This document shows, one piece after another, positions 11,701-22,661 of a stretch of DNA of 64,000 nucleotides. The notes beneath the pieces were generated by a model. The model searched no databases and was not told where the DNA came from. It saw only the letters and a list, made by a program, of their open reading frames with translations. The DNA comes from Lotus japonicus (taxonomy: Eukaryota; Streptophyta; Magnoliopsida; Fabales; Fabaceae): positions 24,507,038-24,571,037 of the forward strand of contig NC_080046.1 in assembly GCF_012489685.1 (NCBI RefSeq), written 5' to 3'. Position 1 is the first letter of the stretch. Each line of letters starts with the position of its first letter. Position numbers and translations under genes: made by a program.

Positions 11701-12533
11701 TTATTGACACAAAGTCGAGGCAGGATGGGAAACTTGATGTGAGTAGTCTAGTTGATGCGATAACTATCTATCATGTCATTTGTCATTCTTATGAATAGTT
11801 CTACCACTTTTGGGAAAAACAAAAGGTGAGATGAGATGAGGAGGTTTTATGTCACGCTTTATACGAAATATCACTCATTCTCATCAATTACTCATTTACA
11901 ATTTCTGAGTAATCACACTTTGTGACAGGTCTATACACTATTGGGAACAGAAGCTTTAGCTAGATGTGAAAATCACAATGACAAGTCCCAGGATCAATGG
12001 GGCTGCTTCCTGCAAGTGTAAAGAAAGTAAAGTAAATAAAAGAGAACACAAAATAAAAGGACTGAAACAATGTTAACGCAAGCATGAGATGTCGGTTGAG
12101 ATGTCGGTTAACACAATAACCATGCCTAAAGTAACGTGTACAAAGCATTTGGAAAACCATTAAACCGCTAAAGCATGCAGGCTAATAAACCATGCTGCAC
12201 TCTAGCTTTAAATTAAACCCTCCATTCCATTTCAGAATCATGTGTCAAACCAAGAAAACAGTTTGAATAAGCATTCAGTTTTTAGTAAATATCATATTTC
12301 AAACCCTTTCAAAAAATGTAAGCTACAAAAAGGCAAATACAATTCAGATACACAGTTCAAATCAAAATAGTAATCTGTAATAGTCATGTAGAGCAAATAA
12401 AAGGATGAAAACAATATAGTAGATGGAAATTACTAAGCAATTGTAGCATGGAACCAACTTCTTTTCAAGATGAAAGTTTTATGACAATGATGTGCATAAC
12501 TTAGTTGAAGACAAAAAGCATAAGATAACTTAC
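11701..12533. other. Unassigned sequence 3' of the EFR3-like pseudogene
   Basis: No convincing exon or element. A short minus-strand acceptor-like stretch at about 11960-12015 could be an exon remnant but was not matched to the EFR3-like family. The gene's missing C-terminal exons are not seen here. Confidence 0.35.
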
Positions 12534-14278
12534 ATTATCAAACTCAACTGATATATGAGAGAGTGTTCGCCCATAAACTGAACCTACAGAGCAAAGCAGT
12601 TCAATTAATTCAAAATGACATATATACATATTATAAGTTTGATTAAAAAACAAAATCTTATAATATCTTGATAATACTACAAACTGATGAAGATAATAAT
12701 ATAATTTTAAGGAGATTGAATCATGAATGTCCTGTTCTGCAGTATTTGGTTGTAAACAAACAGATAGGAACCCGAAAAACAGAGCACATTTTTATTAAAG
12801 GAAAGCAGCTAAAATCGTTCTACTCTGCTGATATCAACAAAAAATCAATACATAATTTCAAAAAAAAATAAAAAATATCAATACATATGGGGAGTTTGTA
12901 AACCAAGTGAATTGGTGTAGAGGTTCAGCACTTCATCCTTTAAGCAAGTGGTTGGGGGTTCGAATCCCAACTCTTGCGAATAGAAAAACTCCTTGGCAGC
13001 CCCTACCGCTTAGTGCGCTAACCGTGGGGCAAGGGATTAGTCTCATGGCTGTAGGTTGTGGTCCTTGGTCAAGACAAAAAAATATGGGGAGTTTGTAAAA
13101 GAACAAAGAAGAACACTCAATGGAAAAGGAATGCAGAGACACCGCAAGCACTTCGAGGGACTATTAATTAGAATGATTCAAGACTAATAATACAGATATA
13201 TACCCCTAAGTTAGTTCCTAAGATTGCTCCTCATAGATCCTATCATATATACATGATACACTACCATAAATATAAAAGATATTCTAACATAAACGTAAAA
13301 GGCCATCTCATAGAAGCATAAAAATAAGATGGATATGAAACTTACATTTGTTCTTTACAAGAAAACAGAAATTTCTTGTAAATACACATGACTATTTTTG
13401 TTGAATGTAAATTCTCATTTCGTAGCTCCTTGTAACACCTTTGCTCAAGGGCATTCACAATCTGGTCACCAATTATATAACTTTAGTCAGCATAGCAACA
13501 ACTTTTAAGCATTTAGAAACTTAAGCTTTTCTTAATAAAACAATGAAAACAATTTTATAATATAGTCACTGAAAAATGATATCGTACATTCTGTGTGCTA
13601 CAGTTAAAGGACCCCATACCTTTGGGATGGGTAAAAGATTTTTGGCAGCATAATCACATAGTTTTCCTATTTTCCTATCATTCGCCCCTTCCTCCTGAAA
13701 ACTCAAAAATACAATAAAGACGAAATCAGTACAGAAGGCATTTTGTGAGACAAATACAAGTAAAAAGAACAAGTAAGCCAATTGAAGAGACATATGAATA
13801 TCATGTTTTAATTTTATGTTACATAAAGCTGAAGGCCACTATCATGTAACAGTGGAACAAACATTTGAATAACTTAAATAGGAATGTTGCCTTCCTCCAA
13901 CTTCAATAACCTACTTAAATACCACAGTGAAACATCACATTAACACCAAAGTAGGTAATAACATCTTCGAGTAAATTTCTCTTTTCTCAGAACCAATTCT
14001 GACACTGAGAAGCTACTCACAGAAGCGAGCTTCTCGCTATAAGGACTCAACATACAACTGCTTTTGCAATGAGATGTGACATGATTAGAGTTTCATGGAA
14101 CAAAATAAGAAGAAGAAGAAAAAAAGCAAACCTGATTACGAGGGAAAATCTCAGCGATGAGCTTCTTGTACCTCTTGACAGGTTGTCTGGACCTGGCTCT
14201 CATGGTAGGGCAGAAGAAACAAAGACTGCCACAAGCAGGCAGAACTTGACGGGAAATGACTCCGGAAACCATACTCAT
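12534..14278 (-). pseudogene. EFR3/SRL2-like ARM-repeat gene, 5' remnant
   Basis: Four minus-strand exon pieces match the plant EFR3 / SEMI-ROLLED LEAF2-like family (ARM-repeat proteins; EFR3 anchors a PI4-kinase complex at the plasma membrane in yeast and animals). Exon 1, 14278-14132 (49 codons), has the Cys-rich N-terminus with LCFFCPTMRARSRQPVKRYKK. Exon 2, 13694-13620, has NDRKIGKLCDYAAKN. Exon 3, 13461-13346, has LEQRCYKELRNE and ends near SCKEQM. A later exon, 12583-12534, reads FMGEHS, then has an extra CT, then HISVEFDN in another frame. The ~100 or more residues expected between exon 3 and this exon were not found; the SINE at 12885-13099 lies in that stretch. The remainder of a normally ~1000-residue protein is absent. 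A frameshift plus missing exons mark a pseudogene. Confidence 0.75.
12885..13099 (+). mobile_element. tRNA-derived SINE with 18-bp TSD
   Basis: The body (12903-13081) begins with an A-box-like GGTGTAGAGGTTCAGCAC and has a good pol III B box, GGGTTCGAATCCC, at about 12957-12969. A tRNA-unrelated part follows and it ends in a short A run. It is flanked by a perfect 18-bp direct repeat, ATATGGGGAGTTTGTAAA, at 12885-12902 and 13082-13099. That is the signature of target-primed reverse transcription, so LINE machinery moved it. It lies in the EFR3-like pseudogene. Confidence 0.92.
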
Positions 14279-14850
14279 TTTCAAATTCCAATATGTTCAA
14301 ACAAACAATTGAATGAAAAATTGCCAGAGTTTAACCAAAGTTTGGCTTGAAATTTCGTTCTCTTTCCCTTCAACACCAATGAGAAAAAAATCCAATTTTA
14401 ACGTGAAGAAGGGAAAGAAAAGCTAAAACACCCCTCAAACTGAATCACCAGCCTGCAGATAGCAAAATTCAAAGGTAAAATCAAAAAATTGTGAAATGAG
14501 AAGAAAATGCAGCTCAAGAATTTGACCTTCCAAATGAAATGAATGCATGTGGATCTGTGCAAGGCAAAGCCATTGGGGTGGATGAGATCGAATGAAGAGG
14601 AGATCGAAGAAAGGGACGAATCTGGGGTTGAGAAATGGACCAACTTTGTTGGCGTAGATAGGAACGAGGTCTCCGTCGTTGTTAGTGAGAGAGTAAGATG
14701 AAGAGGACGGATTAGCGAGACATGAAATCTGAAGTACAATAGAGATAAGATTTCTATAATTTTTTAATGTTTCTCTCTCCAATTGAGTCCTGGCAGATGA
14801 ATAAGTCAAAAAAATTAAAGAGGGAAACTAAAAGAAGAAAGAGCGAGAAC
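14279..14850 (-). other. 5' flank of the EFR3-like pseudogene
   Basis: Upstream (minus sense) of the pseudogene start. Open stretches on the minus strand (14398-14809) are not recognisable proteins and probably represent UTR/promoter DNA. Nothing else was identified. Confidence 0.4.
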
Positions 14851-15010
14851 TCTAAAGACAGAGAAAGATTGAAATAAGCCAAAAAAAGAGGACCTGGCAC
14901 GTAATCATTTTGACTAAAATCGGTGTCTCAATCTCAAAAAAATCAAAAAATGAGAGGGAAATTAAAAATTTGAGCCCCTAAAATTAAAATCAGGTTATTT
15001 CATTGATATT
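14851..15010. repeat. Dispersed repeat shared with 42815-42975
   Basis: About 160 bp (AGAAAGATTGAAATAAGCC ... AAAATCAGGTTATTTCATT) recur at 42815-42975 with point changes and small indels. Identity unknown; it may belong to a dispersed element or an old duplication. Confidence 0.6.
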
Positions 15011-15016
15011 AATTTC

Positions 15017-15172
15017 TATGTACTGACAGTGTAAAAAGTTTTACACAATCATTTAATCACAATCTTCTATTTTCAATTTTAAATACTATTAAATTTAAAA
15101 TTAATTTTGAGCTAGCAAAATGAGATATGATTAAATCATTGTGTAAAACTTATTTACACTGTTAGTGCATAT
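15017..15172. mobile_element. Short palindromic MITE
   Basis: Terminal inverted repeats of about 30-40 bp: TATGTACTGACAGTGTAAA ... TTTACACTGTTAGTGCATA, with a further inverted GTTTTACACAATCATTTAATCA / TGATTAAATCATTGTGTAAAAC. It is 156 bp with no coding capacity. Related CTGACAGTGTAAA ends occur at about 43255, 63180 and 63265. Confidence 0.7.
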
Positions 15173-15372
15173 AAATTAATCTCTATTTAATTATTAGTGG
15201 AATAAAATTAGTTATTTAGTTGAATGATTAAACATATACGCACTAACCGTGTAAATACTGGTTATGTGACACAAATGTGGCTGAAAATGAGATACATACG
15301 ACATCCATTCTAAACACCATAAAAGTACATACTACATCCATGAAAATGAGATACATACATCTAACATGAGAG

Positions 15373-15929
15373 CAGTGTTATAAAACTCGGACCGGACCGG
15401 CCGGTTCGACCGGTTGAACCGGGAACCGAACCCCTGACCGGTCCGAGCCATTTAATGGATCGGCCATGCAATTCAACCGGTATGAACCGGCCGGTTCAGG
15501 GAATAAACCGGCGACTCAGCCAGTTTTTTATGAACCGGTCAGTTTTTTTTTTTTTTTTTTTTCTGATTTTGCCTTTTTTTTCAAAACTGTTTTTAATGGT
15601 CAAACTGTAATTAATTTATATTTAATGTTAATTATTTGGTCAAATGATATTTAATTGAGAGTTATTTAAAAAAATTGTCATAGCTAGGACTTGAACACAG
15701 GACCTAGAGGGAAGAAAGCTAATCCAAATTTCCACTACACCACTTTGCTTCTTGTTAGGAAGAATGCATATTATTTTATATATATGATATACTAAATATT
15801 TTAAATTATTATAATTTTTTAATATAAACCGAGTCAAACAATCGAACCAATGACCCAGTGGTTGAACCATTGACTCATTGACCCAATGTCTCGACCGAGT
15901 CGATCACCGGTCCGAGTCTGATAACACTG
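15373..15929. mobile_element. Non-autonomous hAT-type element, 8-bp TSD
   Basis: 557 bp with terminal inverted repeats beginning CAGTGTTAT (left, followed by AAAACTCGGACCGG) and ending ATAACACTG (right, preceded by CCGGTCCGAGTCTG). It is flanked by a perfect 8-bp direct repeat CATGAGAG at 15365-15372 and 15930-15937. An 8-bp TSD with CAG-type termini fits the hAT superfamily. Subterminal ACCGG/CCGGT words are frequent and could be transposase-binding sites. There is no transposase ORF. Confidence 0.88.
15676..15745 (-). other. tRNA-like segment inside the hAT element
   Basis: On the minus strand, GGTGTAGTGG is followed ~45 bp later by TGTTCAAGTCCTAGC, an A-box/B-box-like pair. It may be a degenerate tRNA or SINE fragment caught in the element. 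I could not fold a full cloverleaf. Confidence 0.25.
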
Positions 15930-15937
15930 CATGAGAG

Positions 15938-16414
15938 TGTCATGAGCAAGGCTATTTAATAATTAAAAGTCTGGATGGTGAGACACATACTACATCCATA
16001 AAAAAACACACATAAGGATAGAAGGATATTAAGATACGTTGAACCAGCTTGTTCAAGACGAGGGTCCCGCGGTTCAATCATCAAGAGTTCCAACTTAGAA
16101 AATCAGGGTGCATATCAAATCACTTCATGTAGTCCCAAATCCATAGACATAATCAACGACCATGGATAACCACACGAAATTTGTGGCGTGTGAATGTGTG
16201 ATATTGCTCTAGTACACACACTCTGTGCAAAAGGTGACAGGGTTGCAATGCCATCACCACTTTTCTGTACCTACATTGGGATACTCTTAAACTAAAGATT
16301 TTTAATTGTTAGGCGGCAAACTGTACGGAAATTGATTTCAATGAAAAGCTTGTTAGCTAGAGGGAAAGGGTTTCCCGCCAGGTCATGTGAATTATTAGAA
16401 TAATAATTCAGTCA
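15938..16414. other. Unassigned intergenic DNA
   Basis: No gene, repeat or element recognised. Confidence 0.4.
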
Positions 16415-16560
16415 ACAATGATATTCACACCTTATTTTTTATACACTTCATTTCCACAAATTTTTATTTTTTTATCTCTCTTACTTTTTTTTTCTTCCTA
16501 TTTTTATCATTCTCCACCTCTTTCCACATCATCTTTGAGGTGTGAACAAACAATTGTTCT
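16415..16560. mobile_element. MITE, same family as 11300-11505
   Basis: Ends carry an inverted ATTCACACCTTA ... TGAGGTGTGAA pair. The T-rich interior (TCTCTTACTTTTTTTTTCTT) and the ACAATGATATTCACACC start match the reverse complement of the copy inside the fold-back element at 11.3-11.5 kb. Non-coding. Confidence 0.6.
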
Positions 16561-16679
16561 AATATATTTTACATATTAATTTCACCTCCACCTCATCTAA
16601 TAAAGAGAGATGATGAGTGGAATAATAGGAAGAAAAAAAAATGAAAATTATATATACGTTAGAATTCACTTAGGTCAAA

Positions 16680-17225
16680 GAGATAGTCATCTCCTCTTAT
16701 TCAAGTTATTATTTAGGTTCAAGTGAGAGTCAACTACTCGTCTTATTTAGGTTCAAGTGAGAGTCAACTACTCGATTTGAGAACAAAGTCATATATAGCT
16801 AACACCTCTAAGTTAGCAGTTCTATGCCAACGTTAGCTCGTATCAACGGTCAAGGTAAGAGTCACTCGACTTACTTAGGTCATCTCCTCTTATTCGAGTT
16901 ATTAAGTCAAAGTGAGTGTAACTAATCTTATTTAGGTTAAAGTGAGAGTCAACTACTCGATATAAGAATAAAGTCATATATAGATATAACACCTATGAGT
17001 TAGCAGTTCTAAGCAAGCGTTAGCTCGTATCAACGGTCAAGGTAATAGTCACTCGACTTACTTAGGTCATCTCCTCTTGTTCGAGTTATTAAGTCAAAGT
17101 GAGTGTAACTCATAATATTTAAGTTAAAGTGAGAGTCAACTACTCGATATGAGAACAAAGTCATATATAGCTAACACCTCTGAGTTAGCAGTTCTAAGCG
17201 AGCGTTAGCTCGTATCAACAGTCAA
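16680..17225. repeat. Three tandem copies of a ~190-bp unit
   Basis: The landmark CATCTCCTCTT occurs at 16688, 16881 and 17068 (spacing 193 and 187). Each unit also has GAGAGTCAACTACTCG, AAGTCATATATAG, GAGTTAGCAGTTCTA-type and GTTAGCTCGTATCAAC words. The first unit has an extra partial copy of TTCAAGTGAGAGTCAACTAC. No coding capacity. Confidence 0.9.
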
Positions 17226-17670
17226 GTGACTAACCCTAGCTATGGACTATAACTAATCCTGATTTAATCAGGACAATAGTATAACTAACCTTAAGTTAAA
17301 AAGGTCATTAGAACAACTAACCCTAGCTATGGACTATAGAATGACTAATCTTAGGTTAAGAGAGTCACTAGAATAGATAACCCTAAGTTAGTCAAGACTA
17401 TAAAATAACAAACTCTAGTTTAACCATGGGGCTCACAAGTCCATGTTCTAAAGTTTAACCATGTGGTTCACAAACCCTAGTTTAATCGGACTACAGAATA
17501 CCCAGCCTTCGGTTGAGAGGGTCACTAATATAGATAACCCTATTTATGATTATGCATGGGGTTCACAAGTCCATGTTCTATAATTTCCTCTTTGACATGG
17601 GGTTCTTTGAAGTGTGTCATAATTGTCCAGGGTCCAAATCAAAGAGTATAATCATCATTAAGTTCATGCT
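17226..17670. repeat. 'TAACCCTAG' degenerate repeat block, interrupted by E1
   Basis: Degenerate repeats of ACTAACCCTAGCTATGGAC and ATAACTAACCTTAAG words. The same block recurs at 63690-64000. It continues on the far side of E1 at 41095, as shown by the TSD ATGCT at 17666-17670 and 41090-41094. Identity unknown. Confidence 0.75.
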
Positions 17671-20600
17671 TGTAACACCCCGATTTCGGTGGCGTCACTT
17701 TAGTAACTCAAAATAAAATAAAGCGGAAAAAGCAGGTATTTTTTTTTTGTTTTGTTTAAATAAAAAGACTTGTCGAAATAAAGACTCAACCCAATCGCGA
17801 TTAACAGCGATTAATATACAATACAAGCACAGCCCTCGCTGCAACTAAACATCGTCACGAGTGACCTCCAGTGACGGAAAGGTAGTGCCCGTGGCCAAAT
17901 ATGTACAAACTAAAACAAAGGTTAAGTATTCTGAGTACAGTCCTCCAACGAAAGTAAGTCGGCCCAAAACGGCCTCAAAAGACTTCCTACGTCCGACAAA
18001 CTCCCTGTGATCCTCATGGAAGGGAATCACACAAAAAGCTAATAGTCGGGAACCTACCCTGCCCCAAAATACAACTGATGAATCAGAGCTATGACCATGA
18101 CAACCAAAATCAGTAACTCTAACCACCCATATCCTACACCACTATCTTCGACCCTCATCTGATCTTCCATGAAGTCCGGGTCCACGTCGAAGGCTCAGTA
18201 GTAGTCATTTCGCTCCGGGTCCTCCCCGAACGACGAACCTTCTTGAATCATCTGTTGAACGTCTGGCAGCAGGCCGACCGCCCAAACACAAACATACAAA
18301 CAAAGCCACGGCGCTAGGGTCAACTCACGGAATATAGTAGATAATACAAACAGCATGTGAAGAATAAGGGGGTATGTATATATATATGTTGTATATATAT
18401 ATTTATATGTTCTGTATTGCCTACCCTAAGGTATATACTTAGCATGTTATCAAGGCTCTAATAACAATTCAATGAATAATATCTCAACAATACAATAAGC
18501 ATTATCTCAACAATTCCATATTGGGTGCATGTATGCATGCAATGTCAATTCAAACGTTGATCCCAAAAATAGGCATGTCAAGTCGATCCAACCCATTGGG
18601 TCGAACACAAGGACTCGCACACGCAGTAAATGACAACGCCAAGTCGGTTCTCTCATTAGAGTCGAACATACGGACGTTGCGCGCGTCTAATGACTATCGC
18701 CGAATCGATCCAATCCCTCGGATTGAATATAAGGATCCGCGCGTGTCGAAAGATTATCGCTGAATCGGTCCAATCCCTCGGATTGAACTCACGGACTCAC
18801 GCGAGTTTATATGGCGATGGCTGAATCGATCCAATCCATCGGATTGAATATAAGGATTCACGCGTGCCCGAGTGACTACCGCCGAATCGATCCAATCCCT
18901 CGGATTGAATATAAGGATTCACGCGTGTCAAACGATTATTGCCGAATCGGTCCAACCCGTCGGGTTGAACATAAGGATTCGCGCCCGTTAAGCCGAAGAT
19001 AATGTCGATTATGCGACAAAATGAATTAATCAAAAGAAGAAAGAATGAACTTGGAACTCATAGTTCCCGGCTAAACTTTAGATAGCCAAACAATAAACTG
19101 CTCATCGAGCGAAGAGTACCGAAGTACTTGGAAACTTATAATTTCCGGCTAAACTTTAGATAGTCAAACAATAAACTGCTCATCGAGCAAAAGAGTATCA
19201 ACATACTCGGAAACTTGTAAGTTTCTTCTAAACTTGGACTCGGCGACCCTTCTCATCTTTCAAACTAATATTCAAGCTCCAAGCTCTTATCTAAGGTTGT
19301 TACCATTATTCAATGGTTTTAGAGATTGATTAATGTCTTATGAGTTTTCCTTGAGAAAATAGGTTTCTTTTAATCTTATAATACTTCCTATAAGTTTCAG
19401 GGATCCCATAATCCCAAACAATTCCTTGAGAAGGTCTCGATCCATTAAAACATAACAAGGTCCGAACTCCGTTCGTCCTTTCGAACTCTCTCAAAAATCT
19501 CATAAAATTCGGCATGACTTGCCCGTTATCCTCACTCATCAGTATCACAGATATAAGTGGAATAGCATAACTAAACCAGCGCAATCAATAAGCATAAACA
19601 GCATATTCCAACACATCCTAGATTAACCAGCAAACGGCCGAAGCCTCTCAGAAAACATTTTTCCATAAAGCGATAAACAATATCCAAGCAATATTCAATA
19701 TCAACACAATAACCCAGTCGAATTGATCGACGCCTACAAGGAGATAGCTAGTAAGTAAGTTGCCCTAACCTCGAGTTGTTCTAGTCTCGCGGTGCAGGTC
19801 TCGCTCACAAGCTTGTTCAGTCAAGCCCAAGGTTTCCACAAACGAACCTTAGAGCAAACAAAGCAGAAATCAATCAAATTAAGTCGACATAATCGAAACA
19901 ATACTAACTAGAGTTAGACAAAGCTCAAGAAACTTCAGAGTACAACACTTAGGCACGAATGAAAGGGCTTTCCCCGAATGGATGAGTTTTGACTCGATTC
20001 AAGTTTTGTGCAAAAACACTTTATTCGCTAAAACGTGCATAACTCGAGCTACAGAACTCGGAATGACACGAAACCGGCGCCAAAATTTCGACAATTGAAA
20101 GAGCTACGCAATGGCTCAGGTCATAGAGACCCAAAAATTATTTTTGGACACGGTACCCAAGCAAATAGGTTTCGGCCACTATGGAAAATAGGGTTTTCGA
20201 ACTTTTTCTTCGATCTAAATCAATTCCTAGGTATTCTTAGGCGATATCTAGGCCAGGGAAACTCTCAGAAAAATTATCGGGTTAAAACTGTCGCAGGGGT
20301 ATTTTGGTCAATATTTTTAGCTCAGAATTTCAAAACTGAATTTTTGAAAAACAAATTGGATGGGGACGTCCACAACGACGTTTATGACGACAAATCCTAC
20401 TAGCACTAAGCCAAGTCGATAGATTAGAGCGTAAAGGTTGCGACTTTGCCGAAAAATGGGTATTTAGGGTAGAAATTGATTCCGGCGGCATTTCGTCGAC
20501 ATTTGACAAAATCTAATCCGCAGAACACGCTCAGGAGCATGCAGGGAAGAAGTTTAGACGCTGAAATCAACTGATTTGAACAGTTTTTCAAAAACCTCAA

Positions 20601-21497
20601 AATTTTGAACTCAGAAAGTCGCAGGAGAAATGGACAGAAACGACGATTCGAAGGAGAGTATAGATTACCTACCTCGAGGTCTTCGATTAGTGACGATCGG
20701 TGAAGCAAACGGGCAAGAAACGGAAAAACTCTTCTTCTCCTCCTTCCTCCTTGAAAGCCACGGCCAAAATGGGTGCAGGTGATGGTTTTTTTTTTGTTTT
20801 TTCTATTTTTCAAAGTATATATAGGAAATGGAAAACGCGGGAAAATGATTATTTCGCGATTCCGATTTTTCCTGTGCATTCCTCTGTAAATTCTAAGATA
20901 GGTTCTGGCGACAGAATTCCAGAACTCAAAATAGGATTCTTGGAATTAAACCAGAAGATCCAAGATCGGCATAAGTCGGTGTAAGTCGGTTTATCCCGAA
21001 AAACTACTTTTTGCAGTGATCGTCGGATGAGAAAACTTCCTTCTGAAGAAAGATCAGAATTGACGAGAGAAATAGGAGAACGCGGGTGGAATCTTCTTTT
21101 GCAGCTCCGAATAGAAAAAGTCTTCATCGTCTGTCGATCTTAGGTTTTCTCGAACTATCAGGGATTCCGTTTCGGCAAACTTCCGAGAATTGGAATTTGA
21201 CGTTCGTACTTTCCAGGATTTCGCATCGAAATGGTTGTTTAAGGACGGAAAAGAGAAGTTCTAACATTTCTCTGAGGATTTTTGGAATTAGTTTCCATCG
21301 TGTCCTAAAACGTAAATTAACTATTCACTAATACCTTTGACCTAGGATTAAGCGTATGTTAGTCGTGCTATAACTCTTTCGGTTTTTCGATACATTCTTG
21401 GACTTTTCCTGAACCTCTTTCCTTCCCAAATTTATCTTAATCAAATAACTTTTTTATTTTATTCACTTATCCAAAGCGTTAAAACTTGGGCCTTACA
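17671..21497 (-). repeat. E1 3' LTR
   Basis: 3,827 bp; TG...CA ends. Same sequence as 37264-41089 apart from a homopolymer length difference that I could see. It carries the 60-bp hairpin array (about 18570-18990) and a TATA-like box (plus-strand TATATATA at 20816-20823, read on the minus strand). Confidence 0.95.
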
Positions 21498-21588
21498 TTA
21501 CTACCCTCCAAAAAGAAAGTTTCGACCTCGAAACTTAAGGGTCAGTAAAAAGTTCTGGATACTGTTCCTTGATCTTTTCCTTCAGCTC
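21498..21588 (-). other. E1 internal 3' end: chromodomain tail, stop and PPT
   Basis: A 91-bp spacer between the E1 3' LTR and E2. Read on the minus strand it contains the last codons of the integrase/chromodomain ORF (EKIKEQYPELF then stop), then GGTCGAAACTTTC and the purine-rich tract GGAGGGTAGTAA directly before the LTR. AGCTC at 21584-21588 is one copy of the E2 TSD. Confidence 0.9.
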
Positions 21589-22262
21589 TGTAAGGCCCAA
21601 GTTTTAACGCTTTGGATAAGTGAATAAAATAAAAAAGTTATTTGATTAAGATAAATTTGGGAAGGAAAGAGGTTCAGGAAAAGTCCAAGAATGTATCGAA
21701 AAACCGAAAGAGTTATAGCACGACTAACATACGCTTAATCCTAGGTCAAAGGTATTAGTGAATAGTTAATTTACGTTTTAGGACACGATGGAAACTAATT
21801 CCAAAAATCCTCAGAGAAATGTTAGAACTTCTCTTTTCCGTCCTTAAACAACCATTTCGATGCGAAATCCTGGAAAGTACGAACGTCAAATTCCAATTCT
21901 CGGAAGTTTGCCGAAACGGAATCCCTGATAGTTCGAGAAAACCTAAGATCGACAGACGATGAAGACTTTTTCTATTCGGAGCTGCAAAAGAAGATTCCAC
22001 CCGCGTTCTCCTATTTCTCTCGTCAATTCTGATCTTTCTTCAGAAGGAAGTTTTCTCATCCGACGATCACTGCAAAAAGTAGTTTTTCGGGATAAACCGA
22101 CTTACACCGACTTATGCCGATCTTGGATCTTCTGGTTTAATTCCAAGAATCCTATTTTGAGTTCTGGAATTCTGTCGCCAGAACCTATCTTAGAATTTAC
22201 AGAGGAATGCACAGGAAAAATCGGAATCGCGAAATAATCATTTTCCCGCGTTTTCCATTTCC

Positions 22263-22270
22263 TATATATA
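22263..22270 (+). promoter_or_regulatory. TATA-like box in E2 5' LTR
   Basis: TATATATA, preceded by GC-containing TTCCCGCGTTTTCC and about 140 bp ahead of the conserved leader block. The position corresponds to CTATAAATA in the diverged E3 LTR (45138-45146), so a TATA element is kept at the same place in both subfamilies although the flanking bases differ. Probable pol II core promoter of the element. Confidence 0.6.
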
Positions 22271-22376
22271 CTTTGAAAAATAGAAAAAACAAAAAAAAAC
22301 CATCACCTGCACCCATTTTGGCCGTGGCTTTCAAGGAGGAAGGAGGAGAAGAAGAGTTTTTCCGTTTCTTGCCCGT

Positions 22377-22661
22377 TTGCTTCACCGATCGTCACTAATC
22401 GAAGACCTCGAGGTAGGTAATCTATACTCTCCTTCGAATCGTCGTTTCTGTCCATTTCTCCTGCGACTTTCTGAGTTCAAAATTTTGAGGTTTTTGAAAA
22501 ACTGTTCAAATCAGTTGATTTCAGCGTCTAAACTTCTTCCCTGCATGCTCCTGAGCGTGTTCTGCGGATTAGATTTTGTCAAATGTCGACGAAATGCCGC
22601 CGGAATCAATTTCTACCCTAAATACCCATTTTTCGGCAAAGTCGCAACCTTTACGCTCTAA
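22377..22661 (+). other. 94-codon leader ORF (E2 5' LTR), possible small protein
   Basis: An ATG-initiated ORF about 110 bp after the TATA-like box, with identical translation in all E1/E2 LTRs (also 30258-30542; minus-strand copies near 20424-20708 and 40017-40301) and in both E3 LTRs. It begins MLHRSSLIEDLEV and ends FGKVATFTL. It is Leu/Phe/Cys-rich with no domain known to me. Between E2 and E3 I noticed two base changes in it, both silent (CAG TTG/CTG ATT; GCC GGA/GGG ATC). A strong 5' splice-like AGGTAGGT overlaps its start, which could instead mean that this is leader RNA. Confidence 0.3.

Noticed and set aside
14398..14809. 113- and 124-codon overlapping minus-strand ORFs upstream of the EFR3-like start
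   Set aside because: Overlapping frames, unrecognisable and serine/phenylalanine-rich; best read as UTR or promoter DNA.
17226..17670. Interstitial telomere repeats (TAACCCTAG words)
   Set aside because: The plant telomere unit is TTTAGGG/CCCTAAA in exact tandem; here the words are spaced and degenerate.
20424..20879. 151-codon minus-strand ORF in the E1 3' LTR (also 30087-30542 in E2)
   Set aside because: It is open only when the A-run length permits: other LTR copies break it into 63 and 94 codons. Only the 94-codon downstream part is stable.
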